Source of the DNA: Branchipolynoe longqiensis
Taxonomy: Eukaryota > Annelida > Polychaeta > Phyllodocida > Polynoidae
Reading direction: 5' to 3'
Length of the DNA stretch: 64,000 nucleotides
Assembly (NCBI GenBank): GCA_030323885.1
Contig: CM059193.1
Span: forward strand, 93,125,990-93,189,989
The position numbers and the translations under genes were made by a program. The notes beneath the pieces were generated by a model. It did not search any database, was not told the origin of the DNA, and saw nothing but the letters and a program-made list of their open reading frames with translations. Below, piece by piece: positions 20,877 to 31,460 of this stretch; the stretch's first letter is position 1, and each line of letters begins with the position of its first letter.

Positions 20877-21466
20877 CCTACCATAGTACCTGTACCTGCT
20901 GTACCAGTACCTGCTGTACTTGTACCAGTACCTGTACCAGTACATGTACCAGTATCTGTACCACTATCTGTACCAGTACCTGTACCACTACCTGCACCAG
21001 TAAATGTACCAGTACATGTACCAGTACATGTACCTGTACCAGTCTCTTTACCACTATCTGTACCACTATCTGTACCAGTACCTGTACCAGTACCTGTACC
21101 AGTACCTGTACCAGTACCAGTAAATGTACTAGTAAATGTACCAGTACATGTACCAGTACATGTACCTGTACCAGTCTCTGTACCACTATCTGCACCAGTA
21201 CCTATACCAGTACATGCACCAGTACCAGTCTCTGTACCACTATCTGTACCAGTACCTGTACCAGTACATGCACCAGTACCAGTACCAGTACATGTACCTG
21301 TACCAGTATCTGTACCACTATATGTACCAGTACCTGTACCAGTAAATGTACCAGTACCTGCACCAGTAAATGTACCAGTACATGTTCCAGTACATGTAAC
21401 TGTACCACTATCTGTACCAGTACCTGTACCAGTACCAGTATCCGTACCACTATCTGTACCAGTACC
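20877..21466. repeat. 12-bp satellite (GTACC-rich)
   Basis: Units of CTGTACCAGTAC and close variants (CTGTACCACTAT, ATGTACCAGTAC). The 12-bp period explains four-residue VLVQ and YQYL open frames on the two strands. Confidence 0.93.
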
Positions 21467-21469
21467 TGG

Positions 21470-21535
21470 CGGGGACTGGTTGGCTCAGCGTCCGGATAAC
21501 GTGACTGAGTGGGATCTCAGGTCATGCTGCTGGGC
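21470..21535 (+). mobile_element. SINE body fragment
   Basis: Central piece of the SINE (GGGGACTGGTTGGCTCAGCG, GTGACTGAGTGGGATCTCAG) joined directly to the 12-bp satellite. Neither head nor tail is present. Confidence 0.7.
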
Positions 21536-21780
21536 GCCTGGTCTCCTAGTCCTACTGATAATTAATCTCCTATGCTCCACCCTCAGTAATCTACTGCAGC
21601 GTTCTTCATATTTTTGGTGATCGACTATGGTGCTCGGACAACCTCAGGCCGCTTGTGGCGCCACCTGTCTGTACACGCGCTAACTTCACTCTGACCACGG
21701 ACAATTTATATGAACACAACATTCTTACAGGAGAGGGAAGCCAATTCGGTAAAGTGCTGGGAACTTCCTGCGCCATATGT
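21536..21780. other. Unassigned sequence
   Basis: No gene seen. GGCGCCACCTGTCTG near 21657 weakly resembles a CTCF core, but less well than the other sites listed. Confidence 0.35.
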
Positions 21781-22116
21781 TTGTTTGTTGTTGTTTTACG
21801 TCCTAGCAACATCTAAGGTCATATCAGGACGGGTACCGACTTGTAACAGTGCACACTCCTGGTGACTTTATAGTGCTGTCCCACTGGGAAACCAGGCCGC
21901 CGGCACCATGACCTGGTATCCCACTCAGTCACATTATCCTCACACTGAGCACATCAGTCCTTGCCCTATCCAAATAATGCCGAGCGCCTGGCTAGGAAGC
22001 GACAAGTATCAATTTTAAAGTCATTGGTTTGACTCGACCAGGACTCGAACCCACGACCCCACGATCTACCAGCACGGGAGACGGACGCTCTAACTCATTC
22101 GGCCATCCCGTCTGGT
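21781..22116 (-). mobile_element. tRNA-derived SINE, head type A
   Basis: Full-length reverse copy with intact A box (GGGATGGCCGAATGAG on minus) and B box (GGGTTCGAGTCCTG). Very close in sequence to the copy at 13.3 kb. Confidence 0.87.
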
Positions 22117-22246
22117 GTAATTATGTTAATTAGCCAGCCAGCTGATAAGGAGATCACGTGACCAGTGGCTCAGATAAGGACTGACTAATAAGTAATAAAG
22201 GCAGTTGTACTACGGAGCTTGACGTGTCCACTTGTATATTACACCA

Positions 22247-22505
22247 GAGGTCGTGGGTTTTAACACTGGCCGAGTCAAACTAATTACCAATTGATCCTTA
22301 TCACTACCTAGCTTCGCACTTGGCATTAACAGGATAGGACAATAACTGGTTTGCTCAGTATCAGGATAATGTGACTGAGTGATCATGGTGTCACTGGCCC
22401 AATCGCCTAGTGTGACAGCACTATAAAGTCATCATCACCATGAGTGTGCACTGACACAAATTGACACCTTCCCTGATACGACCGTATATGTTGCTAGGAC
22501 CTACA
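22247..22505 (+). mobile_element. Diverged SINE copy
   Basis: Plus-strand body and tail beginning in the B-box region (GGTCGTGGGTTTTAACACTG). The tail is mutated (GACCGTATATGTTGCTAGGA). One of the older copies. Confidence 0.7.
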
Positions 22506-22604
22506 TTCTAAACATACAAAACAAACACAAATTGTTAGTGTGTTAATAAATATACTTAATTATGAGTAAACACTAGATTTGCAGCCTTTTCATTGGTGGG
22601 GGAG

Positions 22605-23008
22605 CAGACAGGATGGCCGAATGAATTGAGCGTCCGTCTCCCGTTTTGATAGATCTTGGGATTCGAACCTGCGGATTCGAACCCTGGTCGAGTCAAACCA
22701 ATGTATCATTGTCGCTTCCTAGCCAGGAGTTCGGCATTATTAGGATAGGGCAAGAACTGGTTGGCTCAGTGTCTGGATACTGTCACTGAGTGGGATATCA
22801 GGTTATGCTGCTGGCCACCGGGTCTCCCACAGGGGCAGCACTATAAAGTCGGCATAAGTGTGCACTGTCAAAAGTCGGTACACATCCTGATATGACCATA
22901 GATGTTGGTTGGTCATTGAGTTTGACATCCGAGCAACATCTACGGCCATATCAGGACGGTTATTACCTTATGTTGCCAGGACGTAAAACTCCAACAACCA
23001 ACCGACCA
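22605..23008 (+). mobile_element. SINE type A with an inverted tail inside its tail
   Basis: The head ACAGGATGGCCGAATGAATT and B box GGGATTCGAACC are followed by a normal body to GACCATAGATGTTG at about 22909. A reverse SINE-tail fragment (22910-22968) then interrupts it, and the original tail resumes (TGTTGCCAGGACGTAAAACT) to 23008. The two complementary tail pieces lie back to back and could form a ~22-bp hairpin. Confidence 0.75.
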
Positions 23009-23139
23009 TCATTGGTGGGTGTCGATTTGCAGGCGACACCTGCCGGCAGTGCGCGGTATTGATTGGATGTACACGGCTCGTACTCTGAGATCGAGGCTGG
23101 CTGCGCATTCAGTATCTACGGGCAGGAGACGCCATTGAC

Positions 23140-24237
23140 GCAGCAAGACGTAGCTCAGGCGGTAGAGTATCCGCCTGTAAAGGTGTCGGTCATCCTATCG
23201 ATCCTGCTCAGTGGACACATTTGCAGTTTGGGCTATTTTCCGTTCCAACCAGTGGTCCACAACTGGTATGTGCTGTACTGTCTGTGGGAAAGTGCATATA
23301 AAAGACCCCTTGCAGCTTATTGGTGGCAGCTAGTTTCTTCAAAAGAAATATGTCAGAATGATTGATTGATTGATTGGTGGTTGCTTTAAGCTGTGTCGGC
23401 AGCATAGGCCATATTTACGGCGAATGACCAGGGCCCGTATGCATGGAGCGGTGTTAGCGAGCCAAAACTGGTTTTGGACAGTATGTCTAGTTTAGCGGAA
23501 AAAAGTCGCTATGCATGGAGCAGTGTTACGGAAACACCGCGAGTTTAAGGTCGGGTATGCTAACACCACTCCGTAGCAGGTTTAAGGGCTGTGTTAGGTA
23601 CCGATTAGGCCCAAATCTATTCAATGCTATCATATTTAACAGAATAAGATACTCAAAAAGTGAAATTTGGTCAAATTAACCCCTACATCGAAGCGATATT
23701 AATGCCACCGCTACATCGGCGGCGATATTAATATTGTCGAATGTAAACAAAATAAATGGCCACCGATGAGGAGCAGTGTTAATATCGCTTCGATTTGGGG
23801 GTTAATTTGATCAATTTTATTTAACAGAATAACATACAAAAAAGTTAGATTTGGTCAAATTAAACAAAAAATCAAAGCGATATTAATCCAGCCGCCGAAA
23901 TTTGGTCAAATTAAACCAAAAATCGAAGCAATATTAACACCACTGCCGCCGCATCGGCGGCGATATTGTCAAATAACGGTGCTCGCCGGGAACAGGCTCA
24001 GAGGGATTTTCCAAATCTATAAATAACTTATATGTTAGCTAAGGCCTGCGCGCTTTGGCTCCGTAATACTCCGTGACCCATTTCCCAACACCGGCATTAG
24101 CTACCCCGGCAGTGGTCCTTAACACTGGAGCCGATAAAAACTTGTTCATGCATACGGACCCATATGTTTGATGTCCAATAGCCGATGATAAAAATCAATG
24201 TGCTCTAGAGGTGTAGTTAAATACCAAACAAATTCTT
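23140..24237 (+). mobile_element. Mollusc-type SINE, split by a MITE
   Basis: The head ACGTAGCTCAGGCGGTAGAG is a classic tRNA 5' half with A box. The core follows: GGGCTATTTTCCGTTCC, GTGCATATAAAAGACCCC and AAATATGTCAGAATG, with (ATTG)4. A MITE occupies 23431-24161, and the 3' part resumes with CATATGTTTGATGTCCAATA and TGTGCTCTAGAGGTGT. I know this SINE type as widespread in gastropods and bivalves; it is the best taxonomic clue in the window. Confidence 0.75.
23431..24161. mobile_element. MITE family G (GGGCCCGTATGCATG ends)
   Basis: Ends GGGCCCGTATGCATGGAGC and, from the right, GGTCCGTATGCATGAAC. The interior contains the module AGGCCCAAATCTATTCAATG...TTTAACAGAATAA, repeated in diverged form near 23820, and CATCGGCGGCGATATT words. 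It lies inside the mollusc-type SINE between GAATGACCA and CATATGTTTG. No transposase frame. A relative is at 33.52-34.27 kb. Confidence 0.7.
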
Positions 24238-24313
24238 TCCCCCCCACGCGATGTGGGTTCTGGTGCATGGTGGAGTAGGTTTTATAGGATGACCCACACC
24301 TTCACACGTGGAC

Positions 24314-24345
24314 ACTCTACCGCCTGAGCTATGTCAGGCTCCCTC
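24314..24345 (-). mobile_element. tRNA-like head of mollusc-type SINE
   Basis: On the minus strand GAGCCTGACATAGCTCAGG-CGGTAGAG, an isolated head with an A box, immediately followed on the plus strand by a type B SINE. Confidence 0.6.
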
Positions 24346-24640
24346 CTCGCGCTGGAGGTCGGGAGTTTGGTTCCCTGTCGAGTCAAACCAATGACTTACA
24401 AAATTGATACTTGTCACTTCCTAGCCTGGCGCTCGACATTAATAGGATAGGGCAAGGACTGGTTAGCTCAGTGTGAGGATAGTGTAACTGGGTCGGATAT
24501 CAGGTCATGGTTCTACCAGCCTGATTTTCCAGTGGAGTGGCACTATAAAGTCTCCATGAGTGTGCACTGTCACAAGTCGGTACCCATCCTGACATGGCCT
24601 TAGATGTTGCCAGGACATAAAACTCCACCAACCAACCAAC
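24346..24640 (+). mobile_element. SINE type B, head truncated
   Basis: Starts within the B box (GGTCGGGAGTTTGGTTCCC) and carries the full body and tail to ACTCCACCAACCAACCAAC. The first ~45 nt of the tRNA head are missing. Confidence 0.8.
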
Positions 24641-24874
24641 TACAATACCGTCGTGCCTGGAGTGACGACGACTACGGCGGACCAGTGGGCTGCCAGCAAC
24701 CAGCGTTGACCAGGTCAAGGTCAAGGTCAAGGTCGCCAATGACGTAGATGCCCGGTAAGTGAAGATTATGAGGGGCGGTATTGATGGAGGGGACATGTTT
24801 ACTAAGATGGCGCCTGTCACTTCAACCAATATATGTAGAGCACCCCCCCACCCCCCCACCCCGCCCTACCCTAC
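24641..24874. other. Unassigned sequence
   Basis: Contains a short (AAGGTC)n run near 24716 and C-tracts near 24842. No gene recognised. Confidence 0.4.
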
Positions 24875-24925
24875 TAGACGGGATGGCCGAATGAGTTGAG
24901 CATCCGTCTTCTGTTTTGGCAGATG

Positions 24926-25062
24926 TTTGTTTGTTGGCGTTTTACGTCCTAGCAACATCTAAGGTCATATCAGGACGGGTATCGACTTGTGACATGGGTT
25001 TGGATCCCACGATCTTCCAAAACAGGAGACGGACGCTGAACTCATTCGGCCATCCCGTCTGG
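24926..25062 (-). mobile_element. Nested SINE with internal deletion
   Basis: Tail at 24926-24998 joins directly to the tRNA head at 25004-25062, so the ~200-bp central body is missing. This is either a deletion or a short recombinant form. Confidence 0.75.
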
Positions 25063-25077
25063 TCGTTTTGGTAGGTG

Positions 25078-25256
25078 TTTTGTTTGTTATTGTTTTAAGT
25101 CCTAGCAACATCTAAGGTCATATCAGGACGGGTACCGACTTGTCACAGTGCGCACTCATGGCGACTTTCTAGTGTTGCCCCACTGGAAGACCAGGCCGCC
25201 AGCACCATGACCTGATATCCCACTCAGTCACTGAGTCAGGCTAGGAAGCAACAAGT
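25078..25256 (-). mobile_element. Second nested SINE, head missing
   Basis: Tail and body in reverse (TTTAAGTCCTAGCAACATCT through AGGCTAGGAAGCAACAAG); no tRNA head; internal loss around CAGTCACTGAGTCAGG. Confidence 0.75.
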
Positions 25257-25480
25257 CGTTTTGGTAGATCATGGGATTTCAAAGCGACGGGTTTGAACCC
25301 ATGTCGATTAAATCCAATGACTTGAAAATTGATACGTGTCGCTTCCTAGCCTGGTGCTCAACATTATAATAGGATAGGTCAAGGACTGGTCAGTGTCAGG
25401 AAAATGTGACTGAGTGGGATATCGGGTCATGGTGAAGGTGGCCTGATTTCCAAGTGAGGCAACACTATAAAGTCATCTGA

Positions 25481-25685
25481 AGACGCTAACAAAACAAGAG
25501 TGACCGGTGCCGTTTGTTTGGTTGTTTTGTTTATGATGCTCAATTCTGACATTCTATATTCCTTTAGTTTTTGTTTATTTTCTAGGGTGAATTGTTAGTA
25601 AGAGTTGGCAGGCTCACCCATGGGTGAGGGGTCGGGGCGCCCTGATAGCCGGAATGTAAGGGGAGGCTGGGTTCATATACACATA
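25481..25685. other. Unassigned sequence
   Basis: No recognised feature. Confidence 0.35.
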
Positions 25686-25693
25686 TATACATC

Positions 25694-25730
<37 letters not shown>

Positions 25731-25781
25731 ATATGCACAAATAATTGTTACATACTGTGTGACTTAGCTACCTTAAGCTAG

Positions 25782-25824
<43 letters not shown>

Positions 25825-25840
25825 TATATATATATATAAG
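25686..25840. repeat. (TA)n microsatellites
   Basis: Two TA runs (25693-25722 and 25784-25838) separated by an AT-rich spacer. Confidence 0.9.
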
Positions 25841-26051
25841 AATTATACAAGTAAAATAACCCGGAATATCCCTCCTTTCAGTTCATGGACTGATGGAGTC
25901 TGTCCTAGTCATCTACTGTTCCAGCCTCCCCAAGCTCAGCTCCGATGGTGGCGCCACCACCCCTGCACACGTAACCACCACCCACCGTAGCACTGAAAAT
26001 GATTTTTATATATAGATTGTTGTGTACTATATTATCGCCCATGCCTAAGTC
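25841..26051. other. Unassigned sequence
   Basis: No gene or recurrent repeat recognised. Confidence 0.35.
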
Positions 26052-26105
26052 TTTCTTGTTTGGGTTTTATGTTCTAGCAACATCTAAGGTCATATAAGAA
26101 TGGGA
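26052..26105 (-). mobile_element. SINE 3' tail fragment
   Basis: Reverse last ~54 nt of the SINE. No duplication visible at its borders. Confidence 0.65.
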
Positions 26106-26220
26106 TTCGGACTAATCAATTGATGCCATATATAATACATATAATATATATTATATGTATAATATACTTGATATTTTGTGAACATTAATCAGTGAATATC
26201 AACAATCGCTGAAATCCGCG

Positions 26221-27160
26221 ATTTCGCGGAGATCTTTGATACTTGGTAATATAAGACAGGAGTCCAAATACACTGGGTCAAATAAAAGGGCCTTGTAAAA
26301 AAGGGCCTTAGTTTGAAGCATTCTAACGGGATATCACACATTCAAACCTGCAGGTGGAGAATCCCGTCAGTGGCTAGTGCTCACACTGCCGACAGACTCC
26401 GGCGGAAACCCCACAGCGTGTTTAATTTGATCAAAGTGTACGTTGAACATCTAGCAACACAATCATTTTGTGAACGGTAATCAGTGAAAATCAACAATCG
26501 CGGAAATCCGCCAAATCGTGGAAATCTTTCATCAGGAGTCCAAATACACTGGGTCAAATAAAAGGGCCTTGTAAAAAAGGGCCTTAGTTTGAAGCATTCT
26601 AACGGGATATCACACATCCAAACCCACAGGTGGAGAATCCCGTCAGTGGCTAGTGCTCACACTACCGACAAACTCCGGCGGAAATCCCACAGCGTGTTTA
26701 ATTTGATCAAAGTGTACATTGAACATCAACACAAGCATTTTGTGATCGCAGAAATCCGCCAAATTGCGGAAATCTTTCATCGGAGTCCAAATACACTGGG
26801 TCAAATAAAAGGGCCTTGTAAAAAAGCGCCTTAGTTTGAAGAATTTCACCGGGATATCACACATTCAAACCTGCAGGTGAAGAATCCCGTCAGTGGCTAG
26901 TGCTCACACTGCTGACAGACTCCGGCGGAAATCCCACAGCATGTTTAATTTGATTAAAGTGTACGTTGAACATCTAGCAACACAAGCATTTTGTGAACGT
27001 TAATCAGTGAAAATCAACAATCGTGGAAATCTGTGAAAGCGCGGAAATCCGCGAAAGCGCGGAAATCCGCGAAAGCGCGGAAATCTTTCATCTCTGGATA
27101 TAAGACAGGAGTCAAAATGCACTGGGTCAAATAAAAGGACCTTGTAAAAAAGGGCCTTAG
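26221..27160. repeat. Tandem repeat, ~250-330 bp units, 3.5 copies
   Basis: GGAGTCCAAATACACTGGGTC recurs at about 26259, 26535, 26782 and 27108. Each unit carries AAAGGGCCTTGTAAAAAAGG, AATCCCGTCAGTGGCTAGTG, AAAGTGTACGTTGAACATCT and a variable run of GCGGAAATCCGC words. A partial copy lies at 27630-27700. The length variation comes from the GCGGAAATCC segment, expanded at 27020-27085. Confidence 0.85.
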
Positions 27161-27204
27161 TTTGCGAATCCTGTCTGTGGCTAGTGCTCACACTGCCGAC
27201 AAAA

Positions 27205-27603
27205 CCGGGCATGGTGGCCTAATCGGTAGAGCGCGGGCCTCGCATGCGGAACGTCGGGAGTTTGGTTCCAGGTCGAGTCAAATCAATGACTTCAAAATTG
27301 ATACTTGTCACTTCCTAACCTGGCGCTCGGCATTAATAGGATAGGGCAAGGAATGGTTGGCTCGGTGTCAGGATAATGTGACAGTGGGATATCGGGTCAA
27401 GGTGCCTGCAACCTGATTTCCCAGTAGGGCAGCACTATAAAGTAGCCATGATGGCACACTGTCACAAGTCGGTACCCGTTCTGATATGACCTTAGATGGT
27501 TGGTTGGTTGTTGGAGTTTCACATCTTAGCAACATCTAAGGTCATATCAGGATGGCTTTGACGTTAGATGTTGCCAGTACGTAAGACTCCAACAATCAAC
27601 CAA
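27205..27603 (+). mobile_element. SINE type B with an inverted tail inside its tail
   Basis: The head GGGCATGGTGGCCTAATCGG, B box GGAGTTTGGTTCCAGG and body run to GACCTTAGATGG at about 27496. A reverse SINE tail (27497-27557) interrupts it and the forward tail resumes (GTTAGATGTTGCCAGTACG). This is the same arrangement and breakpoint as at 22.91 kb. Confidence 0.75.
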
Positions 27604-27893
27604 CTAACCTCTACAAAACCACAGTGCTCACTCAGGTGGAAAACCTACAACACATTTAACTTGGTCAAAGTGTACGTTGAACATTTAGCAACACGACCAA
27701 CATGTCGATCCTTCCAACACCCTGCCAGGATGCATTGCTTCAAACACAACACTGACCCGATCTTCTAATGGGGTCACCACAGGTCAGCTAAAAATAAACG
27801 CCTGTCTGTACGGCGGTGCCAGTATAGCTACATGGAAACTCAATACTTCTACAGTAGAAAAGCAGGCACATTTTGGATGGCTTTCACTTAGAT
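27604..27893. other. Partial copy of the 26-kb repeat, rest unassigned
   Basis: 27630-27700 matches the CTCAGGTGGA...AAAGTGTACGTTGAACAT part of the 26.2-27.2 kb unit. The remainder is not recognised. Confidence 0.5.
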
Positions 27894-28181
27894 CGATTAG
27901 TTGATGTTGAAGTTTAACATCCTGGCAACATCTAACGTCATATCAGGATGGGTACCGACTTGTGACAGTGCACACTCATGGCGACTTTAATAGTGGCAAA
28001 TCAGGCCACCAACACCATGACTCGATATCCCACTCAGTAACATTATTCTGACACTGAGCTAACCAGTCCTTGTCCTAACCTATTAATGCCGAGCGCCAGG
28101 CCAGGAAGCGACATGTATACATTTTGTAAGCCATCTCTCGCACGGGAGGCCAGCGCTCTACCGATTCGGTCACCGCGCCCG
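27894..28181 (-). mobile_element. SINE type B, near full length
   Basis: Reverse copy ending (on minus, 5') GGCCGGGCGCGGTGACCGAA-TCGGTAGAGCGC. The tail is at 27894-27950. Confidence 0.82.
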
Positions 28182-28224
28182 GCCACTTAGATGCGTAGAA
28201 TGGGAGGGAGATGATGTGTGTGGA

Positions 28225-29903
28225 GAGCTTGTGGCCATAATAAGGGGAGTGGAGGGGAGGGGAGGGGGAGGGGAGGGGCGGGGAGAAGAGGAGGGGAGTT
28301 GAGGGGAGAGGAGAGGAGAGGAGAGGAGGGAGAGGAGAGGAGAGGGGAGGAGAGGGGAGGAGAGGAGAGGAGAGGAGAGGAGAGGAGAGGAGAGGAGAGG
28401 AGAGGAGAGGAGAGGGGAGGAGAGGAGAGGAGAGGGGAGGAGAGGGGAGGGGAGGAGAGGAGAGGACGAGAGGGGGATGAGAGGAGAGGAGATGGGAGGA
28501 GAGGAGAGAGGAGGGAGAGGAGAGGAGAGGGAGAGGAGGGAGAGGAGAGGAGAGGGAGAGGAGAGGGGGAGGAGAGGAGAGGAGAGCAGAGGAGAGGAGA
28601 GGAGAGGAGAGGAGAGGAGCAGAGGGGAGGAGAGGAGAGGGATGAGAGGACGAGGGGAGAGAGGAGAGGGGATGAGAGGAGAGGAGAGGAGAGGAGAGGA
28701 GAGGAGAGGAGAGGAGACGAGAAGGAGAGGAGAGGAGAGGAGAGAAGGGGAGAGGAGAGGAGGGGAGGAGGAGGAGAGGGGAGGGGAGGAGAGGGGAGGA
28801 GAGGAGAGGGGAGGAGAGGGGAGGAGAGGGGAGGAGAGTAGAGGGGAGGGAGGAAGGGGAGGAGAGGGGAGGAGAGGGAGGGAGGGGAGAGGAGAGGGAG
28901 GGGAGGGGAGAGGGGAGGGGGAGGGGAGGGAGGGGAGGGAGGAGGGGAGGTGAGGAGAGGAGAGGAGAGGAGAGGAGAGGGGAGGAGAGGAGAGGAGAGG
29001 AGAGGAGAGGAGAGGAGAGGAGAGGAGAGGAGAGGAGAGGAGAGGAGAGGCGAGGAGAGGAGAGGAGAGGAGAGGAGAGGAGAGGAGAGGAGAGGAGAGG
29101 AGAGGAGAGGAGAGGAGAGGAGAGGAGAGGAGAGGAGAGGAGAGGAGGGGAGGGGAGGAGGAGGGGAGGGGGGAGGAGAGGAGAGGAGAGGAGAGGAGAG
29201 GAGAGGAGAGGGGAGGAGAGGGGGGAGAGGGGGAGGAGAGGAGAGGAGAGGAGAGGGGAGGGGAGGAGAGGAGAGGGGAGGGGAGGAGAGGGGGGAGGGG
29301 AGGAGAGGAGGGGGGAGGAAGGGGGGAGAGGAGATCAGGAGGAGAGGGGAGGAGAGGAGAGGAGAGAAGAGTGGAGAGGAGAGGGGAGAGAGGAGGGGAG
29401 AGGGGAGATGAGAGTGGAGAGGAGAAAGGAGAGAGGAGAGGCGAGGAGAGGGAGAGAGAGGAGAGGAGAGGAGAGGAGAGGAGAGGAGAGGGGGGGGGGG
29501 ACGAGAGGAGGGGGGATGGAGAGGGGAGAGATGGACGAGAGGGAGAGGAGAGGGGACGAGAAGAGAGGAGAGGAGAAGAGAGGGGAGGATGGGAGGAGAG
29601 AGGGAGAGGGAGGAGAGGGGAGGAGAGGGAGGAAGAGGGGAGAGAGAGGGGAGGAGAGGGGATGGATGGGAGGGGATGGGAGGGGATGGGAGGGTAGGGG
29701 ATGGGAGGGGATGGGAGGGGAGGCGGGGAGGGGAGGGGAGGGGAGGGGAGGGGAGGGGAGGGAAGGGGAGGGGATGAGAGGAGAGGAGAGGGGAGGAGAG
29801 GGGAGGAGAGGGGAGGAGAGGAGAGGAGAGGAGATGAGAGGAGATGAGAGGAGAGGAGAGGAGAGGAGAGGAGAGGAGAGGAGAGGAGAGGAGAGGAGAG
29901 GAG
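28225..29903. repeat. (GGAGA)n purine-only tract, ~1.68 kb
   Basis: Almost pure purine on the plus strand, built from GGAGA and GGGGA pentamers with occasional T or C. Long mirror-symmetric purine tracts can form triplex (H-DNA). The 574-609 codon Ser/Leu/Pro frames on minus and the Gly/Arg/Glu frames on plus are stop-free repeat artefacts. Confidence 0.97.
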
Positions 29904-30345
29904 AGTGACATTCACGACTGTCGGACCGTCAGTGTAGATCATCATCCAGGTGTTACTTTTCTGTACTAACGGCACCAACACCACAACACATGACGTCACA
30001 TGACCCCAGTAATACTCCCAGTGACATTCACGTCAGTGTAGATCATCATCCACATGTTACTTTTCTGTACTAACGGCACCAACACCACAATGCATGATGT
30101 CAAGTGACTCAGTAATACTCCCAGTGACATTCACGACTGTCGGACCGTCAGTGTAGATCATCATCCACATGTTACTTTTCTGTACTAACGGCACCAACAC
30201 CACAATGCATGAAGTCACGTGACCCCAGTAATACTCCCAGTGACATTCACGATGGTCGGACCGTCAGTGTAGATCATCAGTGTAGATCATCATCCACGCA
30301 TTGTGCATGTTATGTAGTAACATGAGTAATTCATAACATTTGGTC
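29904..30345. repeat. Tandem repeat, ~103-116 bp, 3.5 copies
   Basis: AGTGACATTCACG starts at about 29904, 30020, 30123 and 30239. Units include GTGTAGATCATCATCCA, GTTACTTTTCTGTACTAACG and GTCACATGACCCCAGTAATA. A fragment with the same words (GTGACCACAGTAATACTCCC) lies near 32075. Confidence 0.85.
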
Positions 30346-30369
30346 ACCTCACATCTATTGAATTACTTG

Positions 30370-31460
30370 GTTGCCAAACAGAACAAATTTGTTAAACATG
30401 CAGAACTGGTTTAACTCACAGCATAGTTCTTGTTATTCTGTAGACTATGCTGACAGGCAAGAAATAATCAAAACAAAAGCTATTAAAACTAATTTAGAGA
30501 ACCCAGTTAACTCACTTTGGCTCCTTATTAACCAAGTAATTCTTTTACATAGTGTGACTTATTCTACTAACTGGATTGGGCTTACAAGTAATCTAATAGA
30601 CAACTGGATAAACTCATATTCTGGAGATACTGTTCTGATAGCATAAAAATATATATAAAAGGAAAAATATAAAATGTCATAAACTATGAAATTGTTTAAA
30701 TTTAAGTTGATCTCCAACTGCTAGTGGACATTCTCAAAGAATTAGAAGTCTCAGTTCTATCTATGCATGTTATATAAATCATCAGTAATTATAGACTAGG
30801 ATGTTATTCCTCTATATTGTTCCTTTGTAACTGACAAATGGGTCCAAACTTAGATGAAGTTTTATCTACTAACTAGATTGAGCTTCTAAGCAAAGTAATA
30901 GATAACTGGGTTAACACATATTCTGGAGATAATGGTCTCTTAGTTCCAAAGAATTCAATTACCTTGCTGATATTATCTACTGAAATTTATAAACAAGGAC
31001 TTAAATAATTTCAAATTGATCTCCAAACTATTAATGGACAATCTCAAAGAATTAGAATTCCCAGTTATATCAATGCATGTTATATAAATCATCAGTAATT
31101 TATAGACTAGGATTTATTCCTATCTTTGGTTCTTTTGTAAACTGACAAATGGGTTCAAACTTAGATTAAGTTCTATCTACTAACTAGATTGAGCTTCTAA
31201 ACAATATAATAGATAAACTGGGTTAATTCATATTCTAGAGTTAATGGTCTCATAGTTTCAAAAGAAATCAAATACCTTGCTAATATGTATCTAATGAAAT
31301 TTATAAACATGAACTTAAATAAAATTCAAATTGATCTCCAACTATTAATGGACAATCTCAAAGAATTAGAAATCCCAGTTCTATCTATGTATGTTATATA
31401 AATCATCTGTAATTTATAAACTAAGATTTAATTCCTATCTATTGTTCTTTATTAAAAAAG
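30370..31460. repeat. AT-rich tandem repeat, ~300 bp, 3.5 copies
   Basis: CTACTAACTRGATTGRGCTT occurs at about 30561, 30867 and 31168. ATGGACAATCTCAAAGAATT and TTATATAAATCATCAGTAAT recur at the same spacing. The 91-codon frame at 30371-30646 lies within it and is not supported. Confidence 0.8.

Larger units (their letters stand above)
24875..25480 (+). mobile_element. SINE type A carrying two nested SINEs
   Basis: Outer copy: plus-strand head at 24875-24925 (GACGGGATGGCCGAATGAG), then B box, body and partial tail at 25258-25480. Two minus-strand SINEs sit in between (24926-25062 and 25078-25256). Each junction is bordered by versions of TTTTGGYAGRTS (near 24914, 25064 and 25257), which fits duplication of the same target in the outer head. 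Confidence 0.75.

Noticed and set aside
23063..23365. 100-codon frame as a small secreted protein
   Set aside because: It overlaps the tRNA-like head and core of the mollusc-type SINE.
28170..29999. Open frames of 574-609 codons (Ser/Leu/Pro) over the purine tract
   Set aside because: The GGAGA pentamer has no stop in any register; composition and overlap of several frames show it is a repeat artefact.
30371..30646. 91-codon frame in AT-rich DNA
   Set aside because: Lies in a ~300-bp tandem repeat; sister units do not preserve the frame.
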